Numbered from the stretch's first letter, positions 17,774 to 26,840 are shown. The stretch: 64,000 nucleotides of DNA from an uncultured Fretibacterium sp. (GCA_937911045.1 CALEPX010000004.1:17899-81898), one strand, 5' to 3'. The notes: generated by a model not told the origin, from the letters alone. Translations and numbers: made by a program.

Positions 17774-18673
17774 TCAGAAAATCATGTCGATTACTAGACC
17801 GTTAATCAGCGAATACGCTATCACAAACGCAATATACGCCACGAACTTTCCCGCGCCCAAAACTATTTTCAACGCGCCGAGATTCGTAATTTTCGTAGCA
17901 GGGCCTGTAATCATGAACGCACTCGCACTCGCCATACTCATTCCATCAGCGAGCCACTGCTGCAACAACGGGATCGTCCCACCGCCGCACGCGTATAACG
18001 GCACGCCAATCGTCGCAGCCATCAAGACACCAAATGCGTTTTTTTTCCCGAACAATCGCGCAAAAGTCTCAGGCGAAACGTATCTTTGAAATATCGCGCT
18101 CAACAAAATTCCCAGAATAAAATATCCGCCAGTCGCACGCAAATTCCGCCCGAAATTCTTCACGTAGCGAATCACAATATTCGGATCAGTATCGCGATTC
18201 GAAATCTCCCCGTAAAAGCCATCGAACCGGAAAAATTTCTCGCCCGAAATCCTGCAATAAAAATTCACCGCAAGTCCGGCAAATATTCCGCAGAAAAAAC
18301 ACGACGCAATTCTCACGCACAACGCAACTTGACCGAGTGCTGCACTGTAGATTATTAATTGCGGATTCAGCAGAATCGACGCCATCATGAACGCTGCCAG
18401 CCAATCTTCACGCATTCCCTTCTCACTGAACGACGCTGCAATCGGAATCGTCCCGTACATGCAAAGCGGCGACGCAATACCCAAAATACACGCCGGAATT
18501 ATTCCGAACACACTCAGTTTTTTGCGCCCGATTAATTCGAATGCCCCGTGAATTTTGCTCTTGCCGAATACCGACACAAACGAACCAAGTGCAATCCCCA
18601 ACAGCCAATACTCGTAAATCTGCAGGAATTGCACTTCGAAATAATAATACAGGTATATAAACTCGCGCTTCAC
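17774..18673 (-). CDS. DUF318/ArsP-type membrane permease
   Basis: Predicted permease of the ArsP_1/DUF318 family, some members of which export organoarsenicals or other small substrates. The 299 residues hold about eight membrane helices in two similar halves. Family-like motifs are SPLCMYGTIPIAASFSEKG (where many members have a Cys-Gly or CxCG turn) and GVPLYACGGGTIPL in the second half. The start is uncertain: the GTG at 18673 has no clear ribosome-binding site. It lies 24 bases after the DUF362 gene and is probably the last gene of the glmU-prs-DUF362 unit. The substrate is unknown. Confidence 0.8.
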   Translation of the reverse strand: MKREFIYLYYYFEVQFLQIYEYWLLGIALGSFVSVFGKSKIHGAFELIGRKKLSVFGIIPACILGIASPLCMYGTIPIAASFSEKGMREDWLAAFMMASILLNPQLIIYSAALGQVALCVRIASCFFCGIFAGLAVNFYCRISGEKFFRFDGFYGEISNRDTDPNIVIRYVKNFGRNLRATGGYFILGILLSAIFQRYVSPETFARLFGKKNAFGVLMAATIGVPLYACGGGTIPLLQQWLADGMSMASASAFMITGPATKITNLGALKIVLGAGKFVAYIAFVIAYSLINGLVIDMIF

Positions 18674-18697
18674 GTAATAATTATTCTCAGTCTATTC

Positions 18698-19633
18698 TCA
18701 ATCTATGCTTATCAAGTCATATTCACGCGATCCGAGACCGATTTCTTCTGCGTACTCAATCGTGTGTATTCCGTGACGTGATTCCATGCGATTAATCAGC
18801 GATTTTCCGTCCGGAGCTTTGTACACAAAATCAACGCAAGCCTGATCCAGCGCAACAGGATCTAACGAGCCTAAAATTCCAATATCGTGCATGTCTGGCT
18901 CAGATGGGCTGCCGTCACAATCGCAATCTACGCTCAAATGATTCATAACGTTTATATACATGATTTTTCTGCCGGCGTTCAAACTATCCGAGACTGCTTT
19001 AGCTGCTTCAGCCATCGATTCCAAAAACGCGTCCTGATCGCTGTACCAGATACTTCCGGAATCTTTCGTGCCTGCTGTGTGAATAATAACTTTTCCTCGA
19101 CTCGACGCAATGCCAATCGAGATATTCTTCAACGCACCGCCTAAACCTGCCATCGCGTGACCTTTGAAATGCGTCAATACCAAAACGAAATCATAATTCT
19201 TGAAATGCGAACCGACTACATCTTCGCGCAAATGTTTCCCGTTCGAAACCGGCAACGAAATTTCTCCTTCTGAGTCCATAATATCTACATTAGCGATTTT
19301 CGTGAAGCCGTGATCCTCGATTACTTGCCAGTGAGCTGCGTTCGAAGCGCGTGAGCCACCGTATGCAGTGTTGCATTCTACAATCGTTCCGTTCACTCTA
19401 TGCACAAGATCCTTAATCAAGTCCGGTGATAAATAATGCGTGTTGCCAGCTTCACCTGTGCTTAATTTCACCGCAACTTTCCCTGAAGCTTCTCGACCTA
19501 ATCGCTCATAAATCGCAATCATTCCCTCGGGCGTAATGTTCCGCGTGAAAAACACTTCGGATTTAGCAAACGCAACTCCGGATAACATACACACAAATGC
19601 CATTAAACATACAAAAATCCTAAAACTCTTCAT
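18698..19633 (-). CDS. Exported DUF362-domain protein
   Basis: DUF362 family protein with a Sec signal peptide (MKSFRIFVCLMAFVCML...AFA), so it acts outside the cytoplasm. Conserved-looking motifs are HYLSPDLIKDLVHRV, GGSRASNAAHW, THFKGHAMAGLGGALKNISIG and CDCDGSPSEP near residue 240, with a possible metal-binding Cys/Asp cluster. DUF362 proteins are often found with ferredoxin-like domains, but none is attached here. I choose ATG 19633 because AAGGGATGG lies 10 bases upstream; a longer frame from TTG 19654 has no ribosome-binding site. It is 29 bases after prs and probably co-transcribed. Confidence 0.83.
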   Translation of the reverse strand: MKSFRIFVCLMAFVCMLSGVAFAKSEVFFTRNITPEGMIAIYERLGREASGKVAVKLSTGEAGNTHYLSPDLIKDLVHRVNGTIVECNTAYGGSRASNAAHWQVIEDHGFTKIANVDIMDSEGEISLPVSNGKHLREDVVGSHFKNYDFVLVLTHFKGHAMAGLGGALKNISIGIASSRGKVIIHTAGTKDSGSIWYSDQDAFLESMAEAAKAVSDSLNAGRKIMYINVMNHLSVDCDCDGSPSEPDMHDIGILGSLDPVALDQACVDFVYKAPDGKSLINRMESRHGIHTIEYAEEIGLGSREYDLISID

Positions 19634-19662
19634 AATATAAAACCATCCCTTCAAGATAAATA

Positions 19663-20628
19663 TTAATCTGACATATTACTTATTGATTTCTCGTGATGAA
19701 CTCTGCGAATCGCTTCTGCAAATATCGGCGCAATACTCAGCTGCATGATTCTATCAGATTTCTTCTCAGGCGGAATCGGAATCGTGTCCGAGAAAACTAA
19801 TTTCTCAATCGGTGAGTTATTAATTCTGTCGAGAGCTGGCCCGGATAATACCGCATGTGTCGCACACGCAAATATTCTCTCACAGCCGCGTTCCTTCAAA
19901 CCGTCTGCCGCGTGACAAATCGTTCCTGCTGTGTCAATAATATCATCGACGATTATAGCCGTTCTGCCTTTGACATCGCCGATAATATCCATTACTTCTG
20001 AAACATTCGCAACCTCGTGAGACCTGCGCTTATCAACTATTGCAATATCAACGTGAAGCATGATCGCAAATTTCCTCGCGCGCGAAACTCCGCCAACGTC
20101 CGGCGAAACTATCACAACAGAATTTGTCTTCAATTCCTCGCTCAACAATTCCTGGAAATATCCTGCCAAAAGCTTCATGCCCGTCAAATGATCGACCGGA
20201 ATATCAAAGAATCCCTGCAGCTGTCCTGTGTGCAAATCTGCCGTCAATACTCTCTGAATGCCTCCGTGCGTGAGCAAATTCGCAACTAACTTGGCTGTGA
20301 TTGGCTCTCTGGGTTTTGCTTTGCGATCCTGACGCGCGTATCCAAAATACGGAATAACCGCGTTAACATATTTTGCCGAAGCTCGTCTGAACGCATCCGC
20401 CATGATTAACAGCTGCATCAAGTTCTCATTCGCCGGGTAGCATGTCGGCTGAACAATGAAAACGTCAGAACCTCGAACCGTCTCATCGAGTGAAAGACCA
20501 ATCTCACCGTCTGAGAATCTATAATGCCTGAGTTGCGACAACTCTATGCCTAGGGTCTTGCAAATATCAAGTGCAAATTGCGGATGTGCTGTTCCTGAAA
20601 AAATTTTGAGACTGTTTCCTCTTGACAA
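19663..20628 (-). CDS. prs: Ribose-phosphate pyrophosphokinase (PRPP synthetase)
   Basis: Makes PRPP from ribose 5-phosphate and ATP for purine, pyrimidine, His and Trp synthesis. At 321 residues it is full length. Motifs include KIFSGTAHPQFA, RYFSDGE-type RFSDGEIGL, PYFGYARQDRK (flexible loop and ATP site), LTADLHTGQLQGFFDIPVDHL, and the PRPP-binding signature IIVDDIIDTAGTI. The start is TTG 20628 behind AAGGAG. Its neighbour glmU is the classic partner, as in the B. subtilis gcaD-prs pair. Confidence 0.97.
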   Translation of the reverse strand: MSRGNSLKIFSGTAHPQFALDICKTLGIELSQLRHYRFSDGEIGLSLDETVRGSDVFIVQPTCYPANENLMQLLIMADAFRRASAKYVNAVIPYFGYARQDRKAKPREPITAKLVANLLTHGGIQRVLTADLHTGQLQGFFDIPVDHLTGMKLLAGYFQELLSEELKTNSVVIVSPDVGGVSRARKFAIMLHVDIAIVDKRRSHEVANVSEVMDIIGDVKGRTAIIVDDIIDTAGTICHAADGLKERGCERIFACATHAVLSGPALDRINNSPIEKLVFSDTIPIPPEKKSDRIMQLSIAPIFAEAIRRVHHEKSISNMSD

Positions 20629-20645
20629 GATAATTTCTCCTTCTG

Positions 20646-20688
20646 AAATCTTGAATCTGAATCTTGATCTTGATCTTGAATCTGAATT
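20646..20688. repeat. Degenerate hexanucleotide tandem repeat between glmU and prs
   Basis: The short gap is filled by units alternating between TTGAAT/CTGAAT and CTTGAT (plus strand), a microsatellite with 6-base period. Similar hexamer tracts occur elsewhere in the window, mostly inside or beside reading frames. Confidence 0.7.
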
Positions 20689-20689
20689 A

Positions 20690-22087
20690 TTATGACTTGC
20701 TAATCATTTTTTTGCGTGCTGTCCAACCGGAAATATTCTGCTGACGTGCGCGTGCTACTGCCAAAGAATCTTCCGGAATTTCCAGAGTGATGACGCTGCC
20801 TGCTGCTGTTGCCGAATTATCGCACATTTTCGCCGGTGCTACGAACATCGTATCAGAACCAACAAAACAATTATCCCCAATGAAAGTCTTGTTCTTGTGA
20901 ACGCCGTCATAATTGCAAGTGATGCTGCCTGCTCCGATATTCACGTCATGACCGAGTGTCGCGTCTCCCATGTATGACAAATGCGGGACTTTGGAATTTT
21001 CGCCGATTCTGGAATTTTTGATTTCAACGAATTTTCCGGCAAAAGCTTTTTTCTCAAGGCACGTGTTATCGCGAATGTAAACGAACGGACCAGCCTTAGA
21101 AGAATCTTTGAGCTCACTGTTCTCAATCACTGCGTACGCGATCAAATTCACGTTACTGCCTATCAAAGCGTTTCGTAAAATCGATCCTGAACCGATGATT
21201 GCGCCGGATTCGATTCGAGATTTCCCCCAGATTTGCACATTCGGCATAATCGTAACGTCTGATTCCAATTCCGCATACGGACTTATAAAAACGCTCGACG
21301 TGTCCATAATATGCACGCCCTCGTCAAGCCAGTGACGCAAAATTCTCTGCTGCAAAATTCGCGACGCCTGAGACAATTCGAACTGGTCATTTACGCCCTT
21401 CATTTCTTCTTCGGACATAACAAATGCGCCCGTGACGAATCCTTTTTGATTCATCAATGCGAGCGCATCCGTAATATAATATTCGCCTTTCGCGTTATGA
21501 TTATCTATTAAATCTATGACCTGTTCGAGAGCTTTGACTCTGAACGCGTAACAACCACCGTTGACTTCGTGAATTTGCTTTTCCGAATCCGAGGCTTCTT
21601 TGAATTCTACGATATTAACGCTGTTATTTTTCCGTACAATTCTGCCGTAAGCTGCGGGATCTTCTGCCACAAAAGTTATGACTGTGCAATCATTGCCATG
21701 AGAACGCACAAAAAACTCTCGCAAACTCTCTGGTTTAATCAGCGGCAAATCCCCGTTCAACACGATTAAATCATCGAAATTCCGCCACCAATCCTGAGCA
21801 GATTTCACCGCATGTCCTGTGCCTAACTGCTCACGCTGCCAAAGAATCTGGATTCGCGAATCGTAACTCTTCGACAAATATTCCGCAACTTGTTCACCGC
21901 CTGAACCTACTAAGACTGCGACATTCTCCGGGTCTGTGATTTGGGATTTTGCAACTGTGTGAATCACGCAATCAATTATTTTCTGATCCAAAATTTCCTG
22001 CATGACTTTGGGTTTCGCGCTCTTCATGCGAGTGCCTTTGCCTGCTGCCATGACCAGAACGCCTAATTTGCGATTCAAATTCATCAC
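20690..22087 (-). CDS. glmU: Bifunctional GlcN-1-P acetyltransferase / GlcNAc-1-P uridylyltransferase
   Basis: Makes UDP-GlcNAc for peptidoglycan and envelope sugars. The N-terminal uridylyltransferase domain has LVMAAGKGTRMKSAKPKVM and LNGDLPLI. The C-terminal left-handed beta-helix acetyltransferase shows hexapeptide repeats (IGSGSIL, VNLIAYAVI, NIGAGSITCNYDG) and the FIGDNCFVGSDT end. At 465 residues it is complete. The frame opens at GTG 22087 with ATG next; GAGGTG overlaps these, so a TTG at 22078 spaced 7 bases from the Shine-Dalgarno is a serious alternative start. tRNA-Gln lies just upstream, prs just downstream. Confidence 0.96.
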   Translation of the reverse strand: MMNLNRKLGVLVMAAGKGTRMKSAKPKVMQEILDQKIIDCVIHTVAKSQITDPENVAVLVGSGGEQVAEYLSKSYDSRIQILWQREQLGTGHAVKSAQDWWRNFDDLIVLNGDLPLIKPESLREFFVRSHGNDCTVITFVAEDPAAYGRIVRKNNSVNIVEFKEASDSEKQIHEVNGGCYAFRVKALEQVIDLIDNHNAKGEYYITDALALMNQKGFVTGAFVMSEEEMKGVNDQFELSQASRILQQRILRHWLDEGVHIMDTSSVFISPYAELESDVTIMPNVQIWGKSRIESGAIIGSGSILRNALIGSNVNLIAYAVIENSELKDSSKAGPFVYIRDNTCLEKKAFAGKFVEIKNSRIGENSKVPHLSYMGDATLGHDVNIGAGSITCNYDGVHKNKTFIGDNCFVGSDTMFVAPAKMCDNSATAAGSVITLEIPEDSLAVARARQQNISGWTARKKMISKS

Positions 22088-22121
22088 CTCGTTGTGATTG
22101 TGATGTCGTTTTCAAATTAAA

Positions 22122-22195
22122 TGGCTGGGGCGAATGGATTCGAACCATTACTGCCGGAGCCAAAGTCCAGTGTCCTGCCATTAGACTACGCCCCA
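22122..22195 (-). tRNA. tRNA-Gln (anticodon TTG)
   Basis: A 74-base cloverleaf on the minus strand: 7-bp acceptor TGGGGCG/CGCCCCA starting with the U1-A72 pair typical of tRNA-Gln, discriminator G, encoded CCA, D-arm GTCTAATGGCAGGAC, anticodon loop CTTTGGC (TTG, reads CAA), and T-loop TTCGAAT with an AATGG/CCATT stem. It sits between ftsH and glmU. Confidence 0.96.
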
Positions 22196-22236
22196 ACGCA
22201 ACGCACATTATCACCCAAAATCACGAAAACGTCAAG

Positions 22237-24147
22237 CTATGCTAAAAAATCATGCGTTCCAAATTCCGGCAGCTTGTCAATCCGCTCATCGGGCAAGTCT
22301 TGCGAATCCTGTTCTTTATCGCGCATTAACCTGTCTAAATCCTCAGAATCAATAATTTCTTTCTCAAGCAACTCACTCGTAATCCTGTCCATCAAATCGC
22401 GCCTTGAACTTAAAATTCCCTTCGCTGTCTCATAGCACGAATCAATAATCGATTTCACTTCCTGATCGATCAAATACGCAATTTCCTCGCTGTAATTCCT
22501 ATCCTCAGAAATATCGCGTCCCAGGAAAATTTCCTCGCGTTTGTTGCCAAGTTTCACCAGACCGATTTCATCACTCATGCCGAGTTCCGTGACCATTTGT
22601 CTAGCCGTCTGAGTCGCACGTTCGAGATCATTTGCAGCACCGCTCGTAACGTCGTTGAAAACCAATTCTTCGGCAACACGTCCGCTAAGCAAAATCGCAA
22701 TTCGATTCAGCAATTCTGAGCGCGAAATCAAAAATCTGTCTTCTTCGGGTAATTGCAGCGTGTATCCCAAAGCAGCGTGACCTCTGGGAATAATCGAAAT
22801 CTTGTGAACAGGATCTGCTCCGGGCAAAACTTTCGCAACGATTGCGTGACCTGTCTCATGATAGGCGATAATTTTCTTTTCACGCTCGCTTATCAATCTG
22901 CTCTTTCTCTCAGGACCTGCCATTACACGTTCGATTCCTTCTTCGAGTTCGTCCATGCCGATTTTATCTTTGTCACGGCGTGCAGCCAACAACGCAGCTT
23001 CGTTCACCAAATTCGCCAAATCCGCGCCGACTAATCCGGGAGTTCTTCGCGCTAAAATCGCAACGTCAACGTCATCGGCAAATTGCTTGTCTTTCATGTG
23101 AACCTGCAAAATTTCCTCGCGTCCTTTGACATCAGGTTTGTCAACTACGATATGCCTGTCAAATCTTCCGGGTCTGAGCAACGCAGGGTCAAGAATATCC
23201 GGTCTATTCGTCGCAGCAATCAGTATCGTCGAATTATTCTCATCAAAGCCGTCAAGCTCAACCAGTAATTGATTCAGCGTCTGTTCACGCTCATCATGAC
23301 CGCCGCCAAGTCCCGCGCCTCTGTGACGACCAACAGCGTCCATCTCATCGATGAAAATTATGCACGGTTGATATTTCTTCGCCTGTTCGAACAAATCGCG
23401 CACTCTCGCAGCACCGACTCCGACGAACATCTCGACAAAATCCGAGCCACTCGCGCTGAAAAACGGCACATCAGCTTCACCAGCAGCAGCACGCGCTAAC
23501 AAAGTCTTTCCTGTGCCGGGAGAGCCTACAAGTAAAACACCCTTTGGAACTTTCGCGCCGAGTTTCTTGAACTTGTCCGGATCTTTCAAAAAGTGAATCA
23601 CTTCCTGCAATTCTTCTTTGGACTCGTCACAGCCTGCGACATCTTTGAACGTGACTTTGGGTTTGTTATCGAGAAATAATTTCGCTTTACTTCGCCCGAA
23701 CGTCATCATTCCGCGAGGACCGCCTCCGCCAGCCTGCATTGAGTACGCAAAATACCACCACACGCCGATTAATAACAGCGTCGGGAAAAGTGACGACAGC
23801 AAACTCGTCAGCCAAGAATTTTTCTGGGGAGCTTCAACCGTAACCATTACGCCTTTCGCAGCAGCCCTGTCCGCAACTCCGCCGACATCAAGACCATACG
23901 TTAAAAATCTCTGCCCTTCTTTCAATTCTCCCTGTAAAACCGCGGAACTCGATTCACCGGGAACTGTGTTATTGCGAATCTGCAAAATTCTTATGCTGCC
24001 CTCGTCAAGATACGTTAGAAATTGGCTGTAACTTATCTCGTCATATTGCTTCTGAACTTCCTCAGGTGTCAAGAACGTGTTCACCAGCGACACGACGACA
24101 AGAATCAGCACGAGATATAATCCAAGATTTTTTGCTATACGACCCAA
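22237..24147 (-). CDS. ftsH: ATP-dependent zinc metalloprotease FtsH
   Basis: Membrane-bound AAA+ protease that degrades misfolded membrane and regulatory proteins. Domain order: N-terminal membrane helix, periplasmic domain, second membrane helix (LLIGVWWYFAYSM), AAA domain with Walker A GSPGTGKT (about residue 207) and Walker B IIFIDEMDAVG, SRH, then the M41 peptidase with the zinc motif HETGH near residue 428. The TTG at 24147 is preferred because AGGAG lies 11 bases upstream; an upstream GTG frame to 24189 lacks a ribosome-binding site. rlmN is divergent across a short gap with TATAAT-like elements on both strands. Confidence 0.96.
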   Translation of the reverse strand: MGRIAKNLGLYLVLILVVVSLVNTFLTPEEVQKQYDEISYSQFLTYLDEGSIRILQIRNNTVPGESSSAVLQGELKEGQRFLTYGLDVGGVADRAAAKGVMVTVEAPQKNSWLTSLLSSLFPTLLLIGVWWYFAYSMQAGGGGPRGMMTFGRSKAKLFLDNKPKVTFKDVAGCDESKEELQEVIHFLKDPDKFKKLGAKVPKGVLLVGSPGTGKTLLARAAAGEADVPFFSASGSDFVEMFVGVGAARVRDLFEQAKKYQPCIIFIDEMDAVGRHRGAGLGGGHDEREQTLNQLLVELDGFDENNSTILIAATNRPDILDPALLRPGRFDRHIVVDKPDVKGREEILQVHMKDKQFADDVDVAILARRTPGLVGADLANLVNEAALLAARRDKDKIGMDELEEGIERVMAGPERKSRLISEREKKIIAYHETGHAIVAKVLPGADPVHKISIIPRGHAALGYTLQLPEEDRFLISRSELLNRIAILLSGRVAEELVFNDVTSGAANDLERATQTARQMVTELGMSDEIGLVKLGNKREEIFLGRDISEDRNYSEEIAYLIDQEVKSIIDSCYETAKGILSSRRDLMDRITSELLEKEIIDSEDLDRLMRDKEQDSQDLPDERIDKLPEFGTHDFLA

Positions 24148-24218
24148 AATGAAAATCACTCCTAAAAAATAATATAATATATCTATCACGATTATATCAG
24201 AGGGGAATTAGTAATAAC

Positions 24219-25241
24219 ATGAATGATGCTTTGGAATTAAATTTCGCTGACTGGGAAAAGATTTTTCTCGACATGAACGAACCAAAATTCCGTGCGAAAC
24301 AAGTCTGCGAATGGATATATGCCAAGAAAACTTTCGAATACGAATCCATGACGAATCTTTCAAAAGCTCTGCGTGAGAAATTACCCGGCGAAATATTTAT
24401 CTCAATGCCGATATTAATCAAGCAGCAAAATTCTCGCGACGGCACACGGAAATATCTCTGGCAACTCAATGACGGCAAGCGAATCGAGAGCGTGTTAATC
24501 AACCATGGCGGTCACAAGACTGCGTGTATCTCCAGTCAAGTCGGCTGTGCATTAGGTTGCGTATTCTGCGCGACGGGGACTTTGGGATTAACGCGAAATC
24601 TAACAAAATCCGAAATTCTCGGGCAATTTCTCACGATGGAAAAGCTCAATTCCGGCGATATTAATAACATAGTCTTCATGGGGATGGGCGAGCCTTTGCT
24701 GAACGAACGCAACGTATTCGACGCGATAAAAATTCTCAACGACAAACGAATGCGAAATCTTGGCGCAAGACACATAACGATTTCTACATCTGGAATCGTG
24801 CCTGGAATCGAAGACTTGGCAGATTTTGAAATCCCGCTGAGATTATCAGTTTCGCTGCACGCCACGAACGATAATTTGCGCGCAAAGCTCATGCCGAACG
24901 TAAGCAAGATGTATTCGCTGCAAAAACTTGTTGACGCGCTCAGGCATTACAAGTCACGAACCGGTGAACGAATCACGATTGAGTACGCGCTGATTGACCG
25001 GGTAAACGATGACGCACAATACGCCTACGAATTAGCAGCATTACTCGACGGTCTCGAACCGTACGTGAATCTGATTCCGTTCAATGCGATTCCATCAAGA
25101 CCGGATCTCAAACGCTCAAGCGAGTCGCGAATCAAGAATTTCTGTGCGGCGTTGCGTGAATTGCGAATCGAGTTCGAACTGCGCAAAGAGAAAGGCTCGG
25201 ATATTATGGCGGCGTGCGGACAACTGGCTGCGAGTAAATAA
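24219..25241 (+). CDS. rlmN: 23S rRNA (A2503-C2)/tRNA A37 methyltransferase RlmN
   Basis: Radical-SAM enzyme that makes 2-methyladenosine at 23S rRNA A2503 and tRNA A37. The 4Fe-4S motif is CALGCVFC (C110, C114, C117), followed by ATGTLGLTRNL. The GMGEPLLN motif and the C-terminal catalytic Cys (C333 in DIMAACGQLA) are intact. At 340 residues it is typical. A GAGGGG ribosome-binding site precedes ATG 24219. It is a single-gene unit divergent from ftsH. Confidence 0.96.
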   Translation: MNDALELNFADWEKIFLDMNEPKFRAKQVCEWIYAKKTFEYESMTNLSKALREKLPGEIFISMPILIKQQNSRDGTRKYLWQLNDGKRIESVLINHGGHKTACISSQVGCALGCVFCATGTLGLTRNLTKSEILGQFLTMEKLNSGDINNIVFMGMGEPLLNERNVFDAIKILNDKRMRNLGARHITISTSGIVPGIEDLADFEIPLRLSVSLHATNDNLRAKLMPNVSKMYSLQKLVDALRHYKSRTGERITIEYALIDRVNDDAQYAYELAALLDGLEPYVNLIPFNAIPSRPDLKRSSESRIKNFCAALRELRIEFELRKEKGSDIMAACGQLAASK

Positions 25242-25251
25242 TTGCGAATCA

Positions 25252-25299
25252 AAAATCCCCCGATTGATCCGAAAAATTTGCGATCTTTCGAGGGATTTT
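25252..25299. terminator. Bidirectional terminator between rlmN and rplS
   Basis: A 12-bp inverted repeat (AAAATCCCCCGA / TCGAGGGATTTT, one non-canonical position on the plus strand that becomes T-G on the minus strand) separates convergent genes. A T run follows on both strands, best on the minus strand. Confidence 0.82.
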
Positions 25300-25311
25300 G
25301 CTTCCCAAATA

Positions 25312-25665
25312 TTACGCGAACTTTCTGCGTTCTTTGATACGTGCGGCTTTTCCGCTCAACTTGCGCAGATAATACAGCTTGGCTCTGCGAACTTTTCCCG
25401 TTCTGACGACTTCAATCTTGTCAATCGATGGACAGTGAAGCGGGAAAATTCTTTCGACTCCGACACCGTTTGAAATCTTGCGAACTGTGAATGTCTCGTC
25501 AAGTCCGCCGTGTTGACGTGCGATTACGATCCCTTCGAAAACCTGGATTCTTTCTCGCGCACCTTCTTTGATTTTCACGTGAACTTTCAGAGTATCGCCG
25601 GGTCTGAAATCCGGTAGAGGCTCAGATCTGAAGAACTTTTTTTGAACCAGATCCAGCGCGTTCAT
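25312..25665 (-). CDS. rplS: 50S ribosomal protein L19
   Basis: Large-subunit protein at the 30S-50S interface. The 117-residue sequence shows the family signatures FRPGDTLKVHVKIKEG, RIQVFEGIVIARQ, ISNGVGVERIFPLH and GKVRRAKLYYLR. It is the last gene of the ylxM-ffh-rpsP-khpA-trmD-rplS unit, 27 bases after trmD, with a GGGAG-type ribosome-binding site before the ATG and a strong terminator behind. Confidence 0.98.
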   Translation of the reverse strand: MNALDLVQKKFFRSEPLPDFRPGDTLKVHVKIKEGARERIQVFEGIVIARQHGGLDETFTVRKISNGVGVERIFPLHCPSIDKIEVVRTGKVRRAKLYYLRKLSGKAARIKERRKFA

Positions 25666-25692
25666 GACTATACATCTCCCTTCATAATAAAA

Positions 25693-26832
25693 TCATCTCT
25701 TGCCTAAAATCCTGTCGAACAAAATCGCAGCCTTGAAACTCAAGCTCAGGTCTGCAAAATCCTCCTGCAAATACACGCCGAAAGTTTCACACGAAAAATC
25801 CAGCGCGAATTTCTCATTCGACAGCACGAATAAAACTGCTCCGTCATGTTCGAGAATTTTCCGCTTGACTTCAACATAATGGAACGAATTTTTCTCCGGA
25901 GAATCGCAAACTTTCACGACTAACAATTTCTCCGGAGCCTTAACGCTCTCCAGAATCCGCGAAAACTTCCCGAGAATCCTGAAGCCGGAATTCTTGAATC
26001 TCTCGCGCAAATCACGATTCCCGGAAATTACGAACGGACGCTCCAATCCGTAAATCACGCGCAATCTCTCAATATCGGCAAATACTTGCGTTTCAAGAGA
26101 ATTTTCATTCGCGATCAATGCCAGATAAATTTCGCCTGAGATATAATCGCGAATATCTGCACGTGCGATCAAATCCGGTCTGCGTGTCAGCGTGCGACTA
26201 ACTGCAAGCGAACGCCGCCATTTTCTGATCTCGTGTTCGTTACCGTTCAGAAGAATTTCCGGGACTTCGAGATTTTCCCAAACTGCTGGTCTCGTATAAT
26301 GCGGATTATCCAACATGCCTCGATAGAACGAATCTTCGACAACAGCGCGAGATTTTCCAACAACACCCGGAACAAGCCGCGACAACGAATCAATCAACGC
26401 CATCGCAGGAATTTCGCCGCCGGTTAGGACGCAATCTCCAACAGAAAATTCTAAATCGACATAGCGTTCGACGAATCGCTCGTCAATGCCCTCGTAATGT
26501 CCGCAGATTATTATCAAATGCTCCTGATTATATAAACTCTCGATTAATTCCTGGCTTAATAATTGCCCCTGAGGCGACGGATAAAGCACGAAATTATTCT
26601 CGAAGCCTTTCTTCGCAAAATCCAGAGCCTGCTTCAACTGCGGTGCCGCAAAGAGCATTCCTCCTGAACCGAACGCGTAATCATCAAGCTGCTTGTAATT
26701 GCCCGTGCCGAAATCACGAAAATTTATAACATCCGCACGAATATCGCCACGCTCAAGCGAACGACCCAAATTTCCCGTCGATAAAAACTTCCCGAGCAAA
26801 TCCGGAAATATCGTAATTATACTCAGATTCAA
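25693..26832 (-). CDS. trmD: tRNA (guanine37-N1)-methyltransferase TrmD fused to a degenerate TM1570-like SPOUT domain
   Basis: TrmD makes m1G37, preventing frameshifts. Residues 1-~225 are a complete TrmD: FPDLL start, SPQGQLLSQELIESL, CGHYEGIDERFVERYVD, SVGDCVLTGGEIPAM, and the DNPHYTRPAVWE segment. The remaining ~150 residues start GEIYLALIANENSLETQVFADIERLRVIYG and end AAILFDRILGKR, matching the ends of the COG4752/TM1570 SAM-dependent RNA methyltransferase family, whose gene sits next to trmD in Thermotoga. The family's GTGWGL and YNHLSVRSA motifs are not recognisable here, so the second domain may be inactive. It starts 8 bases after khpA, where rimM would normally be. Confidence 0.93.
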   Translation of the reverse strand: MNLSIITIFPDLLGKFLSTGNLGRSLERGDIRADVINFRDFGTGNYKQLDDYAFGSGGMLFAAPQLKQALDFAKKGFENNFVLYPSPQGQLLSQELIESLYNQEHLIIICGHYEGIDERFVERYVDLEFSVGDCVLTGGEIPAMALIDSLSRLVPGVVGKSRAVVEDSFYRGMLDNPHYTRPAVWENLEVPEILLNGNEHEIRKWRRSLAVSRTLTRRPDLIARADIRDYISGEIYLALIANENSLETQVFADIERLRVIYGLERPFVISGNRDLRERFKNSGFRILGKFSRILESVKAPEKLLVVKVCDSPEKNSFHYVEVKRKILEHDGAVLFVLSNEKFALDFSCETFGVYLQEDFADLSLSFKAAILFDRILGKR

Positions 26833-26840
26833 TTCATATA

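Noticed and set aside
17774..18673. Arsenic-resistance operon around the ArsP-type permease
   Set aside because: No arsR, arsB, arsC or arsM-like gene is nearby, and the family is broad; only the permease resemblance is supported.
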